The notes: generated by a model not told the origin, from the sequence alone. 6,501 bases of DNA from Mariprofundus sp. (GCA_015485035.1 WFUI01000273.1:1-6501); one strand, 5' to 3'. Counted from the first letter of the stretch, positions 1 through 6,501 are shown. Numbers and translations: made by a program.

Positions 1-696
1 CGTCGCGCGGCCTGCTGGCTCGATACCGACCCGAAACGGACAGGCGTGCCTGCCTGTATCTTTGAAAACAATTTCGGCTTTGCATCATACACCGAATGGG
101 CACTTGATGCGCCGATGTACTTTGTTATGCGTAACGATATATATATAGATTGTGCCGGAGGCAGCTTCAGGGACTTTATGCGGGGCAAACTGCCGCAGCT
201 GGCCGGTGAATATCCGACCATGGATGATTGGGAACTGCACATTTCGACGCTCTTTCCCGATGTGCGCCTGAAACAATACCTGGAAATGCGCGGCGCTGAT
301 GCCGGAGGCTGGCCATGGATTTGCTCGCTGCCGGCACTGTGGAAAGGTTTGTTGTATGATGAACCGGCCGAAACCGCGGCATGGAATATGATCGCCGACT
401 GGTCACAGGCTGAAGTAACGGAGCTGCGGAATAGCGTAGCGCGCACGGCTCTGCATACGCCGTTTCGCGACACCACTGTGCTGCAGCTGTGCGAACAGAT
501 GCTGGATATCGCCCGCTCCGGTCTGATCCGCCTGCATGAAATCAATGAAACAGGTGAAGATGAAAGCATATTTCTGGCCCCTGTCATTCATGCAGTCGAA
601 TCGGGCCAGACTCAGGCCGATCGCTGGCTTGCCGCCTATCAGCATGAGTGGCATCAGAATATCGATCGTATCTTCATCGAGGCCATGCACCCTTAA
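1..696 (+). CDS. gshA: Glutamate-cysteine ligase, class III (plant/alphaproteobacterial type), 3' part only
   Basis: This is the C-terminal half of glutamate-cysteine ligase, which joins glutamate and cysteine using ATP in the first step of glutathione synthesis in the cytoplasm. The frame is open from base 1 with no stop, so the gene begins left of the window; the GTG at 46 lies inside the conserved domain and is not the real start. Of roughly 450 residues usual for the family, 231 are visible. Conserved GCS2-type blocks are present: DTDPKRTG near the left edge, FENNFGFASY, LDAPMYFV, SFRDFMRGKLP, then DVRLKQYLEMRGAD followed by a tryptophan-rich stretch ending in LWKGLLYD. The C-terminal helix ends NIDRIF, as in relatives. 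These blocks match the single-domain enzyme of alphaproteobacteria, xanthomonads and plants, not the E. coli GshA family; this is from memory of the family. The stop codon lies within a hairpin shared with the converging VOC gene. Confidence 0.92.
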   Translation, partial: RRAACWLDTDPKRTGVPACIFENNFGFASYTEWALDAPMYFVMRNDIYIDCAGGSFRDFMRGKLPQLAGEYPTMDDWELHISTLFPDVRLKQYLEMRGADAGGWPWICSLPALWKGLLYDEPAETAAWNMIADWSQAEVTELRNSVARTALHTPFRDTTVLQLCEQMLDIARSGLIRLHEINETGEDESIFLAPVIHAVESGQTQADRWLAAYQHEWHQNIDRIFIEAMHP

Positions 697-728
697 TCCT
701 TCACCATAGCGCGCTACGGTGAAGGATT
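695..728. terminator. Shared bidirectional hairpin terminator between converging gshA and VOC gene
   Basis: An 11-bp perfect inverted repeat, AATCCTTCACC at 695-705 and its complement at 718-728, encloses a second 3-bp stem (707-709 with 714-716) and a CGCG loop. Between the stems is one mismatched position, 706/717. It reads A-C in the plus-strand RNA but U-G in the minus-strand RNA, where the stem would be continuous with a wobble pair. The hairpin overlaps the TAA of gshA (694-696) and touches the TAA of the VOC gene (728-730), so it occupies the whole 31-nt gap. The plus-strand transcript runs into a loose T-rich stretch (727-738); the minus-strand side lacks a T run. Termination is therefore inferred mainly from stem strength and position between converging genes. 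Confidence 0.75.
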
Positions 729-1087
729 TATGACTTTATCAATTCAATCGTATTGCCATCCGGATCACGACAGAAAAGAGCCGTGCGGCCTGATTTGCTG
801 GTTGTATAATGGACACGCGCAGCATCGAGCCTCTGTCGAATCACGTCGAAATCATCCACTTGCAACGCCACATGATTGTCGCGTCCACCATGCGCCGGCT
901 TTTCACAATCGCCATACGGATTATCCAGCCGCATCAGATGAATCTGCTGCCCACCTTCCAGGCCATACCAGATGCCATCGAATGCCAGTGATGGCCGCGC
1001 AATGCGAGGCAGAGCCAGAATACGTTCATAAAACAGAGCTGCCCTGTCCAGATTGGAAACAATCAGACCGATATGTACAATAATCAT
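728..1087 (-). CDS. VOC (vicinal oxygen chelate) / glyoxalase-fold family protein
   Basis: This 119-residue protein has the paired beta-alpha-beta-beta-beta layout of the glyoxalase/bleomycin-resistance/dioxygenase superfamily. The first module opens with VHIGLIVSNLDRAALFYE and the second with NHVALQVDDFDVIRQRL, and the end carries the family hallmark DPDGNTIEL. Likely metal ligands are His5, His72 and Glu115; His50 sits where E. coli glyoxalase I has a glutamate. The substrate cannot be read from the sequence. A link to methylglyoxal or glutathione chemistry is suggested only by the neighbouring sugar kinase and gshA. The ATG at 1087 is chosen because it overlaps the mak stop as ATGA and has GGGGGAG three bases upstream; an ATG at 1099 would use up that ribosome site as codons. 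It is translated with mak as the second gene of a minus-strand operon. Confidence 0.88.
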   Translation of the reverse strand: MIIVHIGLIVSNLDRAALFYERILALPRIARPSLAFDGIWYGLEGGQQIHLMRLDNPYGDCEKPAHGGRDNHVALQVDDFDVIRQRLDAARVHYTTSKSGRTALFCRDPDGNTIELIKS

Positions 1088-1983
1088 ACTCTCCCCCATA
1101 ACCAGGCCGCCCCGCGCACTCCGGATGAATCACCATGCACCGGCCGCAACAGTCTGGTGCGAACTTCATCTGAAAAAATATACCTGTGCCACAATAACGG
1201 TATCCGGGAATACAGCATTTCAATATTGCCCAAACCACCACCCAGCACAATCACATCCGGATCAATGATATTGATCACCATGGCCAGTGCTCTGGCAAGA
1301 CGTTCGCAATAGATTTCAAGCGTTTGCAGACAAACAACATCACCGGCCTGTGCTGCAGATGCAATGTCGGAGGCTGTCAGCTTTTTACCATAATGGCGTT
1401 GATACTCCGCCTGCATAGCCGGCCCGGATAACCATGTTTCAATGCAACCGCTTCTGCCACAATAACATTCGGGGCCGGGCAGCTCTGAACGCGCCAATAC
1501 CGGCAACGGGTTATGCCCCCATTCTCCGGCAATATGGTTGACGCCCTCCAGCACCTGCCCATTCACCACCAGACCGCCACCCACGCCGGTGCCGAGAATC
1601 ACACCAAATACCACGGCACTGCCTGTTCCAGCACCATCAACAGATTCGGACAATGCAAAACAGTTGGCATCGTTACTCAAACGCACGTCCCGTTGTAATA
1701 CTTGCTCGATATCTTTCCTGAATGGCCGATCATTCAGACAAGTGGAATTGCAGTTTTTCATCAACCCGGTTTTGCGTGAAATTGCACCCGGGGTTCCCAA
1801 GCCTATACTCGCCGTCATGCCCAATTCAGCTTCCGCATTCTGTACCATATCTGCTATCAGGCTAACTGTTGCGCCATAATTACCGGCAGGAGTCGGTCGC
1901 CGAAAACGCAACTGTTCTGCGCCCTGCTCATCCAGCGCAATCAATTCGGTTTTGGTGCCGCCCAGATCAATGCCAATTCTCAT
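1084..1983 (-). CDS. mak: Fructokinase, ROK family (Mak type)
   Basis: This is a ROK-family sugar kinase, most like E. coli Mak, which phosphorylates fructose with ATP to give fructose 6-phosphate in the cytoplasm. With the ATG at 1983 it has 299 residues, the usual length. The N-terminal ATP-binding motif is DLGGTKTE (6-13). SNDANC holds the probable catalytic Asp105. The ROK motif ExGH is EWGH (154-157), and the zinc-binding CxCGxxGC is at 173-180, with His157 as the likely fourth ligand. DPDVIVLGGG leads to residue 250, and the C-terminal HGDSSGVRGAAWLW is near-identical to my recollection of Mak. Activity on glucose, mannose or N-acetylglucosamine is possible, since ROK specificity is hard to read. 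An in-frame TTG two codons upstream (1989) is better spaced from a GGTGGA purine run, so the true start could be there; the family N-terminus MRIGIDLGGTK favours ATG. Its stop overlaps the VOC start by 4 nt. Confidence 0.92.
   Translation of the reverse strand: MRIGIDLGGTKTELIALDEQGAEQLRFRRPTPAGNYGATVSLIADMVQNAEAELGMTASIGLGTPGAISRKTGLMKNCNSTCLNDRPFRKDIEQVLQRDVRLSNDANCFALSESVDGAGTGSAVVFGVILGTGVGGGLVVNGQVLEGVNHIAGEWGHNPLPVLARSELPGPECYCGRSGCIETWLSGPAMQAEYQRHYGKKLTASDIASAAQAGDVVCLQTLEIYCERLARALAMVINIIDPDVIVLGGGLGNIEMLYSRIPLLWHRYIFSDEVRTRLLRPVHGDSSGVRGAAWLWGRV
1091..1097 (-). promoter_or_regulatory. Ribosome binding site that fixes the VOC gene start
   Basis: The minus strand reads GGGGGAG, then three bases, then ATG at 1087-1085. 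The site lies inside the last codons of mak, so translation of the VOC gene is probably coupled to that of mak. It supports the internal ATG over the in-frame ATG at 1099-1097, which overlaps the purine run itself. Confidence 0.6.
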
Positions 1984-2144
1984 GAGCAAAAACTATCCAC
2001 CACGAAGCGCATAAAGTACACGACGTTTTCAAGCAACTCAGGATAAGTGATGCCTTCCCTGCGAGCCCTTCGCACGCTTCACGGTGAAAACATCATCAGC
2101 CGGCATTGTCGAAAGAGTCACTAGCTGCAACAATGCGCAGTCTT
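1984..2144. other. Divergent intergenic region between mak and folD
   Basis: These 161 nt should contain the promoters for the minus-strand mak operon and the plus-strand folD operon. I could not find a convincing -35/-10 pair in either direction. The only symmetrical element noted is a short palindrome, TTCAC-G-GTGAA, at 2078-2088, whose role is unknown. There is no sign of a glycine or tetrahydrofolate riboswitch. The downstream end may be coding if folD starts at TTG 2106 or ATG 2133. Confidence 0.4.
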
Positions 2145-3005
2145 ATGAGTGCAACGATACTGGATGGAAAAGCCCTTGCGGCGCGTATGCGCAAGACACT
2201 GGCAGATGAAGTCTCCGAATTAACGGAGAAACACGGCCGGGCGCCCGGGCTGGCGGTGATTCTGGTGGGTAGTGATCCCGCTTCACAAGTCTATGTGCGC
2301 AACAAAAAATCAGCCTGTGCAAACATGGGCATCGAATCTTTTTCCCATGATTTGCCGGCAGATACCACACAGCAGCATTTGCTTGGTTTAATTTCCGAGC
2401 TCAATGCCAGCCCGAAAGTGGACGGTATTCTGGTACAGCTTCCGATACCCAACCACATCAACCCAGATTCTCTGATTGAAGCCATTGACCCGGGTAAGGA
2501 TGTTGATGGCTTTCATCCCTATAATGTAGGCAGGCTGGCGGCACGAAAACCTGCACTGCGTTCCTGTACGCCATACGGTTGTATGAAACTACTGGAAGAA
2601 ACCGGCATGGATCTGCATGGTAAGGAGTGCATCATTGTCGGCGCATCGAATATCGTTGGACGCCCGATGGCACTTGAACTATTGCTGGCCGGTTCAACCG
2701 TAACCATTGCCCACAAATTCACACGCAACCTTTGCTCCCATGTCGAACGTGCCGATATTGTTGTTGCTGCCGCTGGCAAGCAGGGGCTGATCAAGGGTGA
2801 GTGGATCAAGCCGGGGGCGACAGTAATCGATGTCGGCATCCACCGGCTGGAAGATGGGTCGCTCACCGGCGATGTCGAGTTTGAAGCGGCCGCTGAACGC
2901 GCAGCATGGATCACGCCGGTGCCGGGCGGGGTAGGCCCGATGACCATCACGATGCTGCTGGCTAATACCGTGGACGCATTCAAAACCCATGTCGGTGATG
3001 CCTGA
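2145..3005 (+). CDS. folD: Bifunctional methylenetetrahydrofolate dehydrogenase / methenyltetrahydrofolate cyclohydrolase FolD
   Basis: FolD reversibly oxidises 5,10-methylene-tetrahydrofolate to methenyl-tetrahydrofolate with NADP+ and hydrolyses that to 10-formyl-tetrahydrofolate, feeding purine and formyl-Met synthesis in the cytoplasm. From the ATG at 2145 it has 286 residues (E. coli 288), and active-site positions then match E. coli numbering: Tyr50 and Lys54 in YVRNK, Gln98 in DGILVQLP, Asp121 in GKDVDGF. The Rossmann nucleotide motif is [10 protein letters not shown] (165-174), and the family C-terminal signature [11 protein letters not shown] is intact at 257-267. In the FTRNL segment the residue after His190 is Lys where E. 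coli has Arg191, conserving the positive charge that favours NADP+. In-frame starts at TTG 2106 and ATG 2133 would add non-conserved residues; none of the three has a strong ribosome site. It leads the gcvT-gcvH block, and its methylene-tetrahydrofolate substrate is the glycine cleavage product. Confidence 0.95.
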   Translation: MSATILDGKALAARMRKTLADEVSELTEKHGRAPGLAVILVGSDPASQVYVRNKKSACANMGIESFSHDLPADTTQQHLLGLISELNASPKVDGILVQLPIPNHINPDSLIEAIDPGKDVDGFHPYNVGRLAARKPALRSCTPYGCMKLLEETGMDLHGKECIIVGASNIVGRPMALELLLAGSTVTIAHKFTRNLCSHVERADIVVAAAGKQGLIKGEWIKPGATVIDVGIHRLEDGSLTGDVEFEAAAERAAWITPVPGGVGPMTITMLLANTVDAFKTHVGDA

Positions 3006-3038
3006 GCCAAGCACAAAACCGACGACAAGAAGGCAATC

Positions 3039-4130
3039 ATGACCGAACTACTCAAAACCCCGCTGTTTGACGAACATGTGGCGCTGAATGGAAAAATCGT
3101 CCCGTTCGCCGGCTACGAGATGCCGGTGCAGTACGCGAACGGCGCGCTCAGGGAGTATCGTTTCGTACGCGAAGGCGGTGCGGGGCTGTTCGACATATCC
3201 CATATGGGGCAGGTACGCGTCAGCGGGCCGGATGCGCTGGCCTTTCTGCAATATGTCACGACCAATGATGTATCGAAACTGGCTGCGGGCCAGGTACACT
3301 ACTCGGCTCTGCTGAACGAGTCGGGCACGTTTATCGATGATATCACCACCTATAAAATCAACGATACTGCATACTATCTCTGCATCAATGCGGCCAACCG
3401 CCACAAGGATGTAGCGCATCTGCAACAGCAGGCGGCAGCGTTCGATGTCTGCGTAGCCGATGAGTCCGATGCCACAACCTTGCTGGCGTTACAGGGCAGC
3501 GCGGCACAGACTGCATTGCAACCACTGGTGGATAGCAACCTGGAACCCATCGGCTACTATAAATTCGCGCAAGTGCATATAAATGGAACACCCGCCATTG
3601 TATCCCGCACCGGTTATACCGGCGAAGATGGCTTTGAGATTTATATCCCCAATGCCATCGCCGTGGATGTGTGGAAGCTGCTGCTGACCAACGGTGCACA
3701 GCCGATCGGGCTGGCGGCCCGCGACATGCTGCGCACCGAAATGGGTTACGCGCTCTACGGTCACGAGATTTCCGATGCCGTTACACCGGTAGAGGCGAAG
3801 CTGATGTGGATCACCAAACTCGACAAGGGCAATTTCATCGGCCGCGCAGCCGTAGCTGAGCGCAAGAATGCCGGCCCTCAGAAGCGGCTGATTGCACTGA
3901 AACTGACCGGACGCGGTATCCCGCGCGAGCATTATCCGGTATTTGCGGATGGTGCGCTGAGCGGCGAGATCACCTCCGGCATGCATTCACCGATAGCCGG
4001 CGGGGTTGCACTGGCCTATGTAAAACCTGAACATGCGGATTCGGGCGCGCTGAGCGTGGAGATTCGTGGCCGGCAGATTCCGGCTGAACGCACGACTCTG
4101 CCATTTGTGCGCAGCAATGTGAGGCGATAA
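3039..4130 (+). CDS. gcvT: Glycine cleavage system T protein (aminomethyltransferase)
   Basis: The T protein takes the aminomethyl group carried on the lipoyl arm of GcvH, transfers its carbon to tetrahydrofolate as methylene-tetrahydrofolate and releases ammonia. Its 363 residues match the family (E. coli 364). Visible landmarks are the N-terminal [27 protein letters not shown] region, [15 protein letters not shown] (49-63), FIDDITTYK with the aspartate pair 100-101 that includes the catalytic acid, the folate-pocket segment [14 protein letters not shown] (189-202), [21 protein letters not shown] (224-244), and the C-terminal barrel with KGNFIG and [11 protein letters not shown] good ribosome site, AGAAGG, lies 5 nt before the ATG. 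It sits 33 nt after folD and 23 nt before gcvH, consistent with one transcript. No frameshift or missing key residue is seen. Confidence 0.96.
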   Translation: MTELLKTPLFDEHVALNGKIVPFAGYEMPVQYANGALREYRFVREGGAGLFDISHMGQVRVSGPDALAFLQYVTTNDVSKLAAGQVHYSALLNESGTFIDDITTYKINDTAYYLCINAANRHKDVAHLQQQAAAFDVCVADESDATTLLALQGSAAQTALQPLVDSNLEPIGYYKFAQVHINGTPAIVSRTGYTGEDGFEIYIPNAIAVDVWKLLLTNGAQPIGLAARDMLRTEMGYALYGHEISDAVTPVEAKLMWITKLDKGNFIGRAAVAERKNAGPQKRLIALKLTGRGIPREHYPVFADGALSGEITSGMHSPIAGGVALAYVKPEHADSGALSVEIRGRQIPAERTTLPFVRSNVRR

Positions 4131-4153
4131 GCGGATAATAGAGGGAGACAACC

Positions 4154-4528
4154 ATGACAATTCCTGCTGATTTGAAATATACCAAGGATCACGAGTGGGT
4201 GCGTATCGAAGGTGATACAGCCACCTTCGGCATCACCGATCATGCTCAGGAGGCACTCGGTGATATCGTGTTTGTCGAACTGCCCGAGATTGGCAGAACG
4301 ATCGATGCCGGCGAGGCCTACGCCGTGGTTGAATCGGTCAAGGCAGTCTCCGATGTCTATGCACCGGTCGGCGGTGAAATCACCGAGGTCAACAATGAAC
4401 TCGAAAGCGAACCGGAACTGGTCAATACCGACTCGTACGGTGCCGGCTGGATCGCCAAAGTGCGCATTGGTGCCGGTCAGGTTGAACTGCTCAACGATGA
4501 CGAGTACACCACCTTTCTGGAAGAATAG
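4154..4528 (+). CDS. gcvH: Glycine cleavage system H protein (lipoyl carrier)
   Basis: GcvH is the small mobile carrier of the glycine cleavage complex. Its lipoylated lysine receives the aminomethyl group from the P protein, hands it to GcvT, and is reoxidised by the L protein (dihydrolipoamide dehydrogenase). Its 124 residues are close to the usual 125-130. The N-terminus [10 protein letters not shown] and the segment [20 protein letters not shown] are typical. The lipoyl attachment site is [13 protein letters not shown] with Lys63, followed by GEITEVN and the conserved PELVN and GWI near residues 87-100. The ribosome site AGGGAGA (4142-4148) lies just before the ATG. No gcvP follows; the next gene is glcD, so the decarboxylase subunit must be encoded elsewhere if the system is complete. 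Confidence 0.97.
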   Translation: MTIPADLKYTKDHEWVRIEGDTATFGITDHAQEALGDIVFVELPEIGRTIDAGEAYAVVESVKAVSDVYAPVGGEITEVNNELESEPELVNTDSYGAGWIAKVRIGAGQVELLNDDEYTTFLEE

Positions 4529-4575
4529 CTCCTGATAGCCGGCCTGGTGGCCGAAAAGCCCTAATCCGTATCATA

Positions 4576-4606
4576 TCGACAAACATCGGTACACTGCTAA
4601 TGTACC
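4576..4606 (+). promoter_or_regulatory. Possible promoter with overlapping inverted repeat upstream of glcD
   Basis: The 105-nt gap after gcvH holds a possible -35, TCGACA (4576-4581), and, 16 nt on, an extended -10-like TGCTAATGT (4595-4603). The hexamer match is only partial. Overlapping it is a perfect inverted repeat, GGTACA (4588-4593), 7 nt, TGTACC (4601-4606), placed as an operator would be. It could also form a small RNA hairpin. E. coli glc genes are controlled by the GntR-family regulator GlcC, but this site does not clearly match a known consensus. The larger gap compared with the upstream genes supports independent control of glcDE. Confidence 0.3.
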
Positions 4607-4633
4607 ATCTGACCATACAAACAAGGGGGTTAG

Positions 4634-6088
4634 ATGGAGCAACAAACCGTGTTGTCATTGCTGGCGAATATCCTGGCACCGTCTGCGCTGCTAACATCCG
4701 AAGAGGCTCTCAAACCCTATGAATGCGATGGCCTGAGCGTCTACAAAGGGCTGCCACTGGCCGTGGTGCTGCCCAACAGCCTCGAACAGGCGCAGGCTGT
4801 GATCCGCACATGCCAGCAACACAATACACCGCTGATTGCACGCGGTGCCGGCACAGGTCTGGCCGGCGGCGCCATGCCAACCCGCGGTGCCATCGTATTA
4901 TCACTGGCGAAATTCAACCGGATTCTGGAAGTCGATCTCGATAATCGAACCGCCACTGTGCAGCCGGGCGTACGCAATCTGGCCATTTCCGAAGCGGTGG
5001 CCGCATACGGACTCTATTACGCACCCGACCCTTCATCGCAGATCGCCTGCAGCATCGGCGGCAATGTGGCCGAAAACTCAGGCGGCGTGCACTGTCTGAA
5101 ATACGGGCTGACCGTACATAATGTACTGGGGCTGAAATTCCTGACTATTGACGGAGAACTGATCGAGCTGGGCGGCAAGGCACTTGATGATGCCGGCTAC
5201 GACCTGCTCGCCCTGCTGCACGGTTCCGAAGGTCTGCTCGGCGTGATTATCGAAGTCACGGTCAAATTGCTGCCAAAACCGGAAACCGCCCGGGTTTGCC
5301 TGGCCGCGTTCGATGATCTCGAAAAAGCCGGGCAGGCTGTCTGCGATGTGATTGCCGCCGGTATCGTACCGGCCGGACTGGAAATGATGGATCGTCTGGC
5401 CATTCAGGCTGCCGAAGCCTATGCAAAGGTCGGCTACCCCACTGATGCAGAAGCCATTGTGCTCTGCGAGGTCGATGGCACGGCAAACAGCGTGGCCGAT
5501 TATATTGACAAGGTGGAGACCGTACTGAAACAGGCCGGTGCGGTGCAAACACGCCAATCACAACATGAAGCCGAACGGCTGCAATTCTGGGCCGGGCGCA
5601 AGGCCGCGTTTCCGGCTGTCGGCCGGCTGGCCCCCGATTATTACTGCATGGATGGCACCATCCCCAAAGCCCGCCTAGCCGAAGTGCTGAAACAGATCGC
5701 CGCATGGTCAACCGAATTCGGGCTACCCGTGGCCAATGTATTCCATGCCGGCGACGGTAATATGCATCCACTGATCCTCTACGATGCCAACAAACCGGGT
5801 GAACTGGAAAAGACAGAGGCCTTCGGAAAAAAAATTCTGGAGCTGTGTGTACACGTTGGCGGTACGATCACCGGCGAGCACGGTGTCGGCGTGGAAAAAC
5901 TGGATGCGATGTGCGTACAGTTCGGTGCAGCCGAATTGCAGCAGTTTTTTGCTGTCAAAAAAGCTTTTGATGAAACGGGTCTGCTCAACCCCGGCAAGGC
6001 CGTACCAACCTTGCACCGCTGCGCTGAACTGGGCCGCATGCACGTGCACAACGGCCAGTTGCCGCATCCGGAACTGGAGCGCTTCTGA
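4634..6088 (+). CDS. glcD: Glycolate oxidase subunit GlcD (FAD-linked)
   Basis: GlcD is the main catalytic flavoprotein of glycolate dehydrogenase (GlcDEF), which oxidises glycolate to glyoxylate and passes electrons to the respiratory chain. Its 484 residues compare with 499 in E. coli. The PCMH-type FAD domain is clear: PLIARGAGTGLAGGAMP (66-82), then DPSSQIACSIGGNVAENSGG (132-151) and KYGLTVHNVLG. The C-terminal FAD-oxidase domain carries VFHAGDGNMHP with His371 and His378, and GEHGVG with Glu415 and His416; by analogy with human D-2-hydroxyglutarate dehydrogenase these bind a metal and substrate. FDETGLLNPGKAVP (445-458) is the family's C-terminal motif. A D-lactate or D-2-hydroxyglutarate dehydrogenase has the same fold, but the immediately following glcE makes GlcD the strong choice. 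Ribosome site AAGGGGGT (4623-4630) lies 3 nt before the ATG. Its stop overlaps the glcE start by one base. Confidence 0.94.
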   Translation: MEQQTVLSLLANILAPSALLTSEEALKPYECDGLSVYKGLPLAVVLPNSLEQAQAVIRTCQQHNTPLIARGAGTGLAGGAMPTRGAIVLSLAKFNRILEVDLDNRTATVQPGVRNLAISEAVAAYGLYYAPDPSSQIACSIGGNVAENSGGVHCLKYGLTVHNVLGLKFLTIDGELIELGGKALDDAGYDLLALLHGSEGLLGVIIEVTVKLLPKPETARVCLAAFDDLEKAGQAVCDVIAAGIVPAGLEMMDRLAIQAAEAYAKVGYPTDAEAIVLCEVDGTANSVADYIDKVETVLKQAGAVQTRQSQHEAERLQFWAGRKAAFPAVGRLAPDYYCMDGTIPKARLAEVLKQIAAWSTEFGLPVANVFHAGDGNMHPLILYDANKPGELEKTEAFGKKILELCVHVGGTITGEHGVGVEKLDAMCVQFGAAELQQFFAVKKAFDETGLLNPGKAVPTLHRCAELGRMHVHNGQLPHPELERF

Positions 6089-6501
6089 TGGATCTCACAG
6101 CAGAACTGCAGCAGCAGGTTCAGGATGCCTTTCACAGCCGAACAGCGCTGAATATTATCGGAGGCAACAGCAAATCATGGTATGGCCGTGAAGTGGTCGG
6201 GGAGCCGCTCGCCGTCGCCGGTCATCGCGGTATCATCTCCTATATGCCCAGCGAACTGGTCATCACTGCGCGCGCCGGCTCGCCACTGGCCGAGATTGCC
6301 GAAGCTCTCGATGAACACGGCCAGCGTCTGCCGTTCGATCCACCTTATTTTGCGGCATCCGCCACCATCGGCGGCACCGTGGCCTGTAATTTTTCCGGGC
6401 CGCGCCGCCCCTATGCCGGTTCATGCAGGGATTTCATGCTTGGCTGCACGATACTCAACGGGCGCGGCGAACAGCTGCATTTCGGCGGCGAAGTAATGAA
6501 A
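6088..6501 (+). CDS. glcE: Glycolate oxidase subunit GlcE (FAD-binding), 5' part only
   Basis: GlcE is the second FAD-binding subunit of glycolate dehydrogenase, needed together with GlcD and the iron-sulfur subunit GlcF. The ATG at 6088 shares its A with the glcD stop (TGATG), and GGAG (6076-6079) lies 8 nt upstream within glcD, indicating translational coupling. The frame is open to the right edge, giving 138 of about 350 expected residues. Family features seen are the FAD loop IIGGNSKSWYGR (23-34), HRGIISYMPSELVITARAGSPLAEI (46-70), LPFDPPYF (81-88), GGTVACNFSGPRRPYAG (95-111) and RDFMLG followed by LNGRGEQLHFGGEVMK at the edge. This is the GlcE rather than the GlcD pattern. glcF is expected just beyond the window. 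Confidence 0.93.
   Translation, partial: MDLTAELQQQVQDAFHSRTALNIIGGNSKSWYGREVVGEPLAVAGHRGIISYMPSELVITARAGSPLAEIAEALDEHGQRLPFDPPYFAASATIGGTVACNFSGPRRPYAGSCRDFMLGCTILNGRGEQLHFGGEVMK

Noticed and set aside
137..147. Alternating AT run within gshA, a possible phase-variable slippage tract.
   Set aside because: It is short, lies mid-gene in a well-conserved reading frame, and encodes ordinary residues (Asp-Ile-Tyr-Ile-Asp region); no sign of frame switching.
730..1083. Plus-strand open frame of 117 codons opposite the VOC gene.
   Set aside because: It is antisense to a gene with clear family motifs and ribosome site, and starts within the terminator hairpin region; no domain is recognisable.
1984..2144. 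Possible glycine or tetrahydrofolate riboswitch in front of folD-gcvT.
   Set aside because: None of the conserved core sequences of these riboswitches is recognisable and the region is short; gcvT itself has only a 33-nt leader.
2519..3055. Long minus-strand open frame opposite folD (178 codons).
   Set aside because: It is a shadow of the folD coding frame; its low-complexity Ser/Ala/Pro-rich product has no recognisable domain and it overlaps a certain gene completely.
4540..4553. Stem CGGCC-TGGT-GGCCG shortly after gcvH, a possible terminator.
   Set aside because: The stem is only 5 bp and no T run follows on either strand; it may be a weak attenuating structure but is not a supportable intrinsic terminator.
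2078..4870. Frequent GCCGGC words that might be DNA uptake or restriction-related repeats.
   Set aside because: They fall mostly in coding sequence at Ala-Gly codon pairs with no constant flanks or spacing, so codon usage explains them.
5078..5771. Overlapping minus-strand open frames of 159 and 169 codons opposite glcD.
   Set aside because: They lie entirely within the clear glcD gene, resemble no family, and their composition is that of complement-strand reading of conserved codons.

Overview
The window is ordinary, densely coded chromosomal DNA from a proteobacterium of moderate GC content. Seven protein genes fill almost all of it, in two opposed blocks. The mix of families points to Proteobacteria: a plant/alphaproteobacterial-type glutamate-cysteine ligase, a Mak-type ROK fructokinase, an Escherichia coli-like FolD, glycine cleavage proteins T and H, and the glycolate oxidase subunits GlcD and GlcE. 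I cannot fix the lineage. An autotrophic proteobacterium would fit the gene content, but that is inference. I see no insertion sequences, phage genes, CRISPR arrays, tRNAs or rRNAs.

Left block (1-1983). The 3' half of gshA runs on the + strand from the left edge to 696. It converges on a two-gene minus-strand operon, mak (fructokinase) followed by a small VOC/glyoxalase-fold protein, joined by a 4-nt ATGA overlap. A strong hairpin (695-728) fills the 31-nt gap between the converging genes, overlaps both stop codons and probably serves as a two-way terminator.

Divergent gap (1984-2144). About 160 nt separate mak from folD. Promoters for both directions are expected here, but I could not identify a convincing one.

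Right block (2145-6501, + strand). The order is folD, gcvT, gcvH, glcD, glcE (cut by the right edge), with gaps of 33, 23 and 105 nt and then a 1-nt overlap. Together these genes describe two-carbon/one-carbon salvage. GlcDE (with a GlcF expected just outside) would oxidise glycolate to glyoxylate. After transamination to glycine, the T and H proteins (with a P protein and L protein encoded elsewhere) would release CO2 and ammonia and load methylene-tetrahydrofolate, which FolD interconverts with methenyl- and formyl-tetrahydrofolate. This resembles the bacterial equivalent of photorespiration. A possible second promoter with an overlapping inverted repeat lies before glcD, so the glc genes may be controlled separately.

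No clearly novel system is visible. The points most worth a second look are the folD-gcvTH-glcDE grouping without gcvP, the shared terminator, and the mak-VOC coupling.
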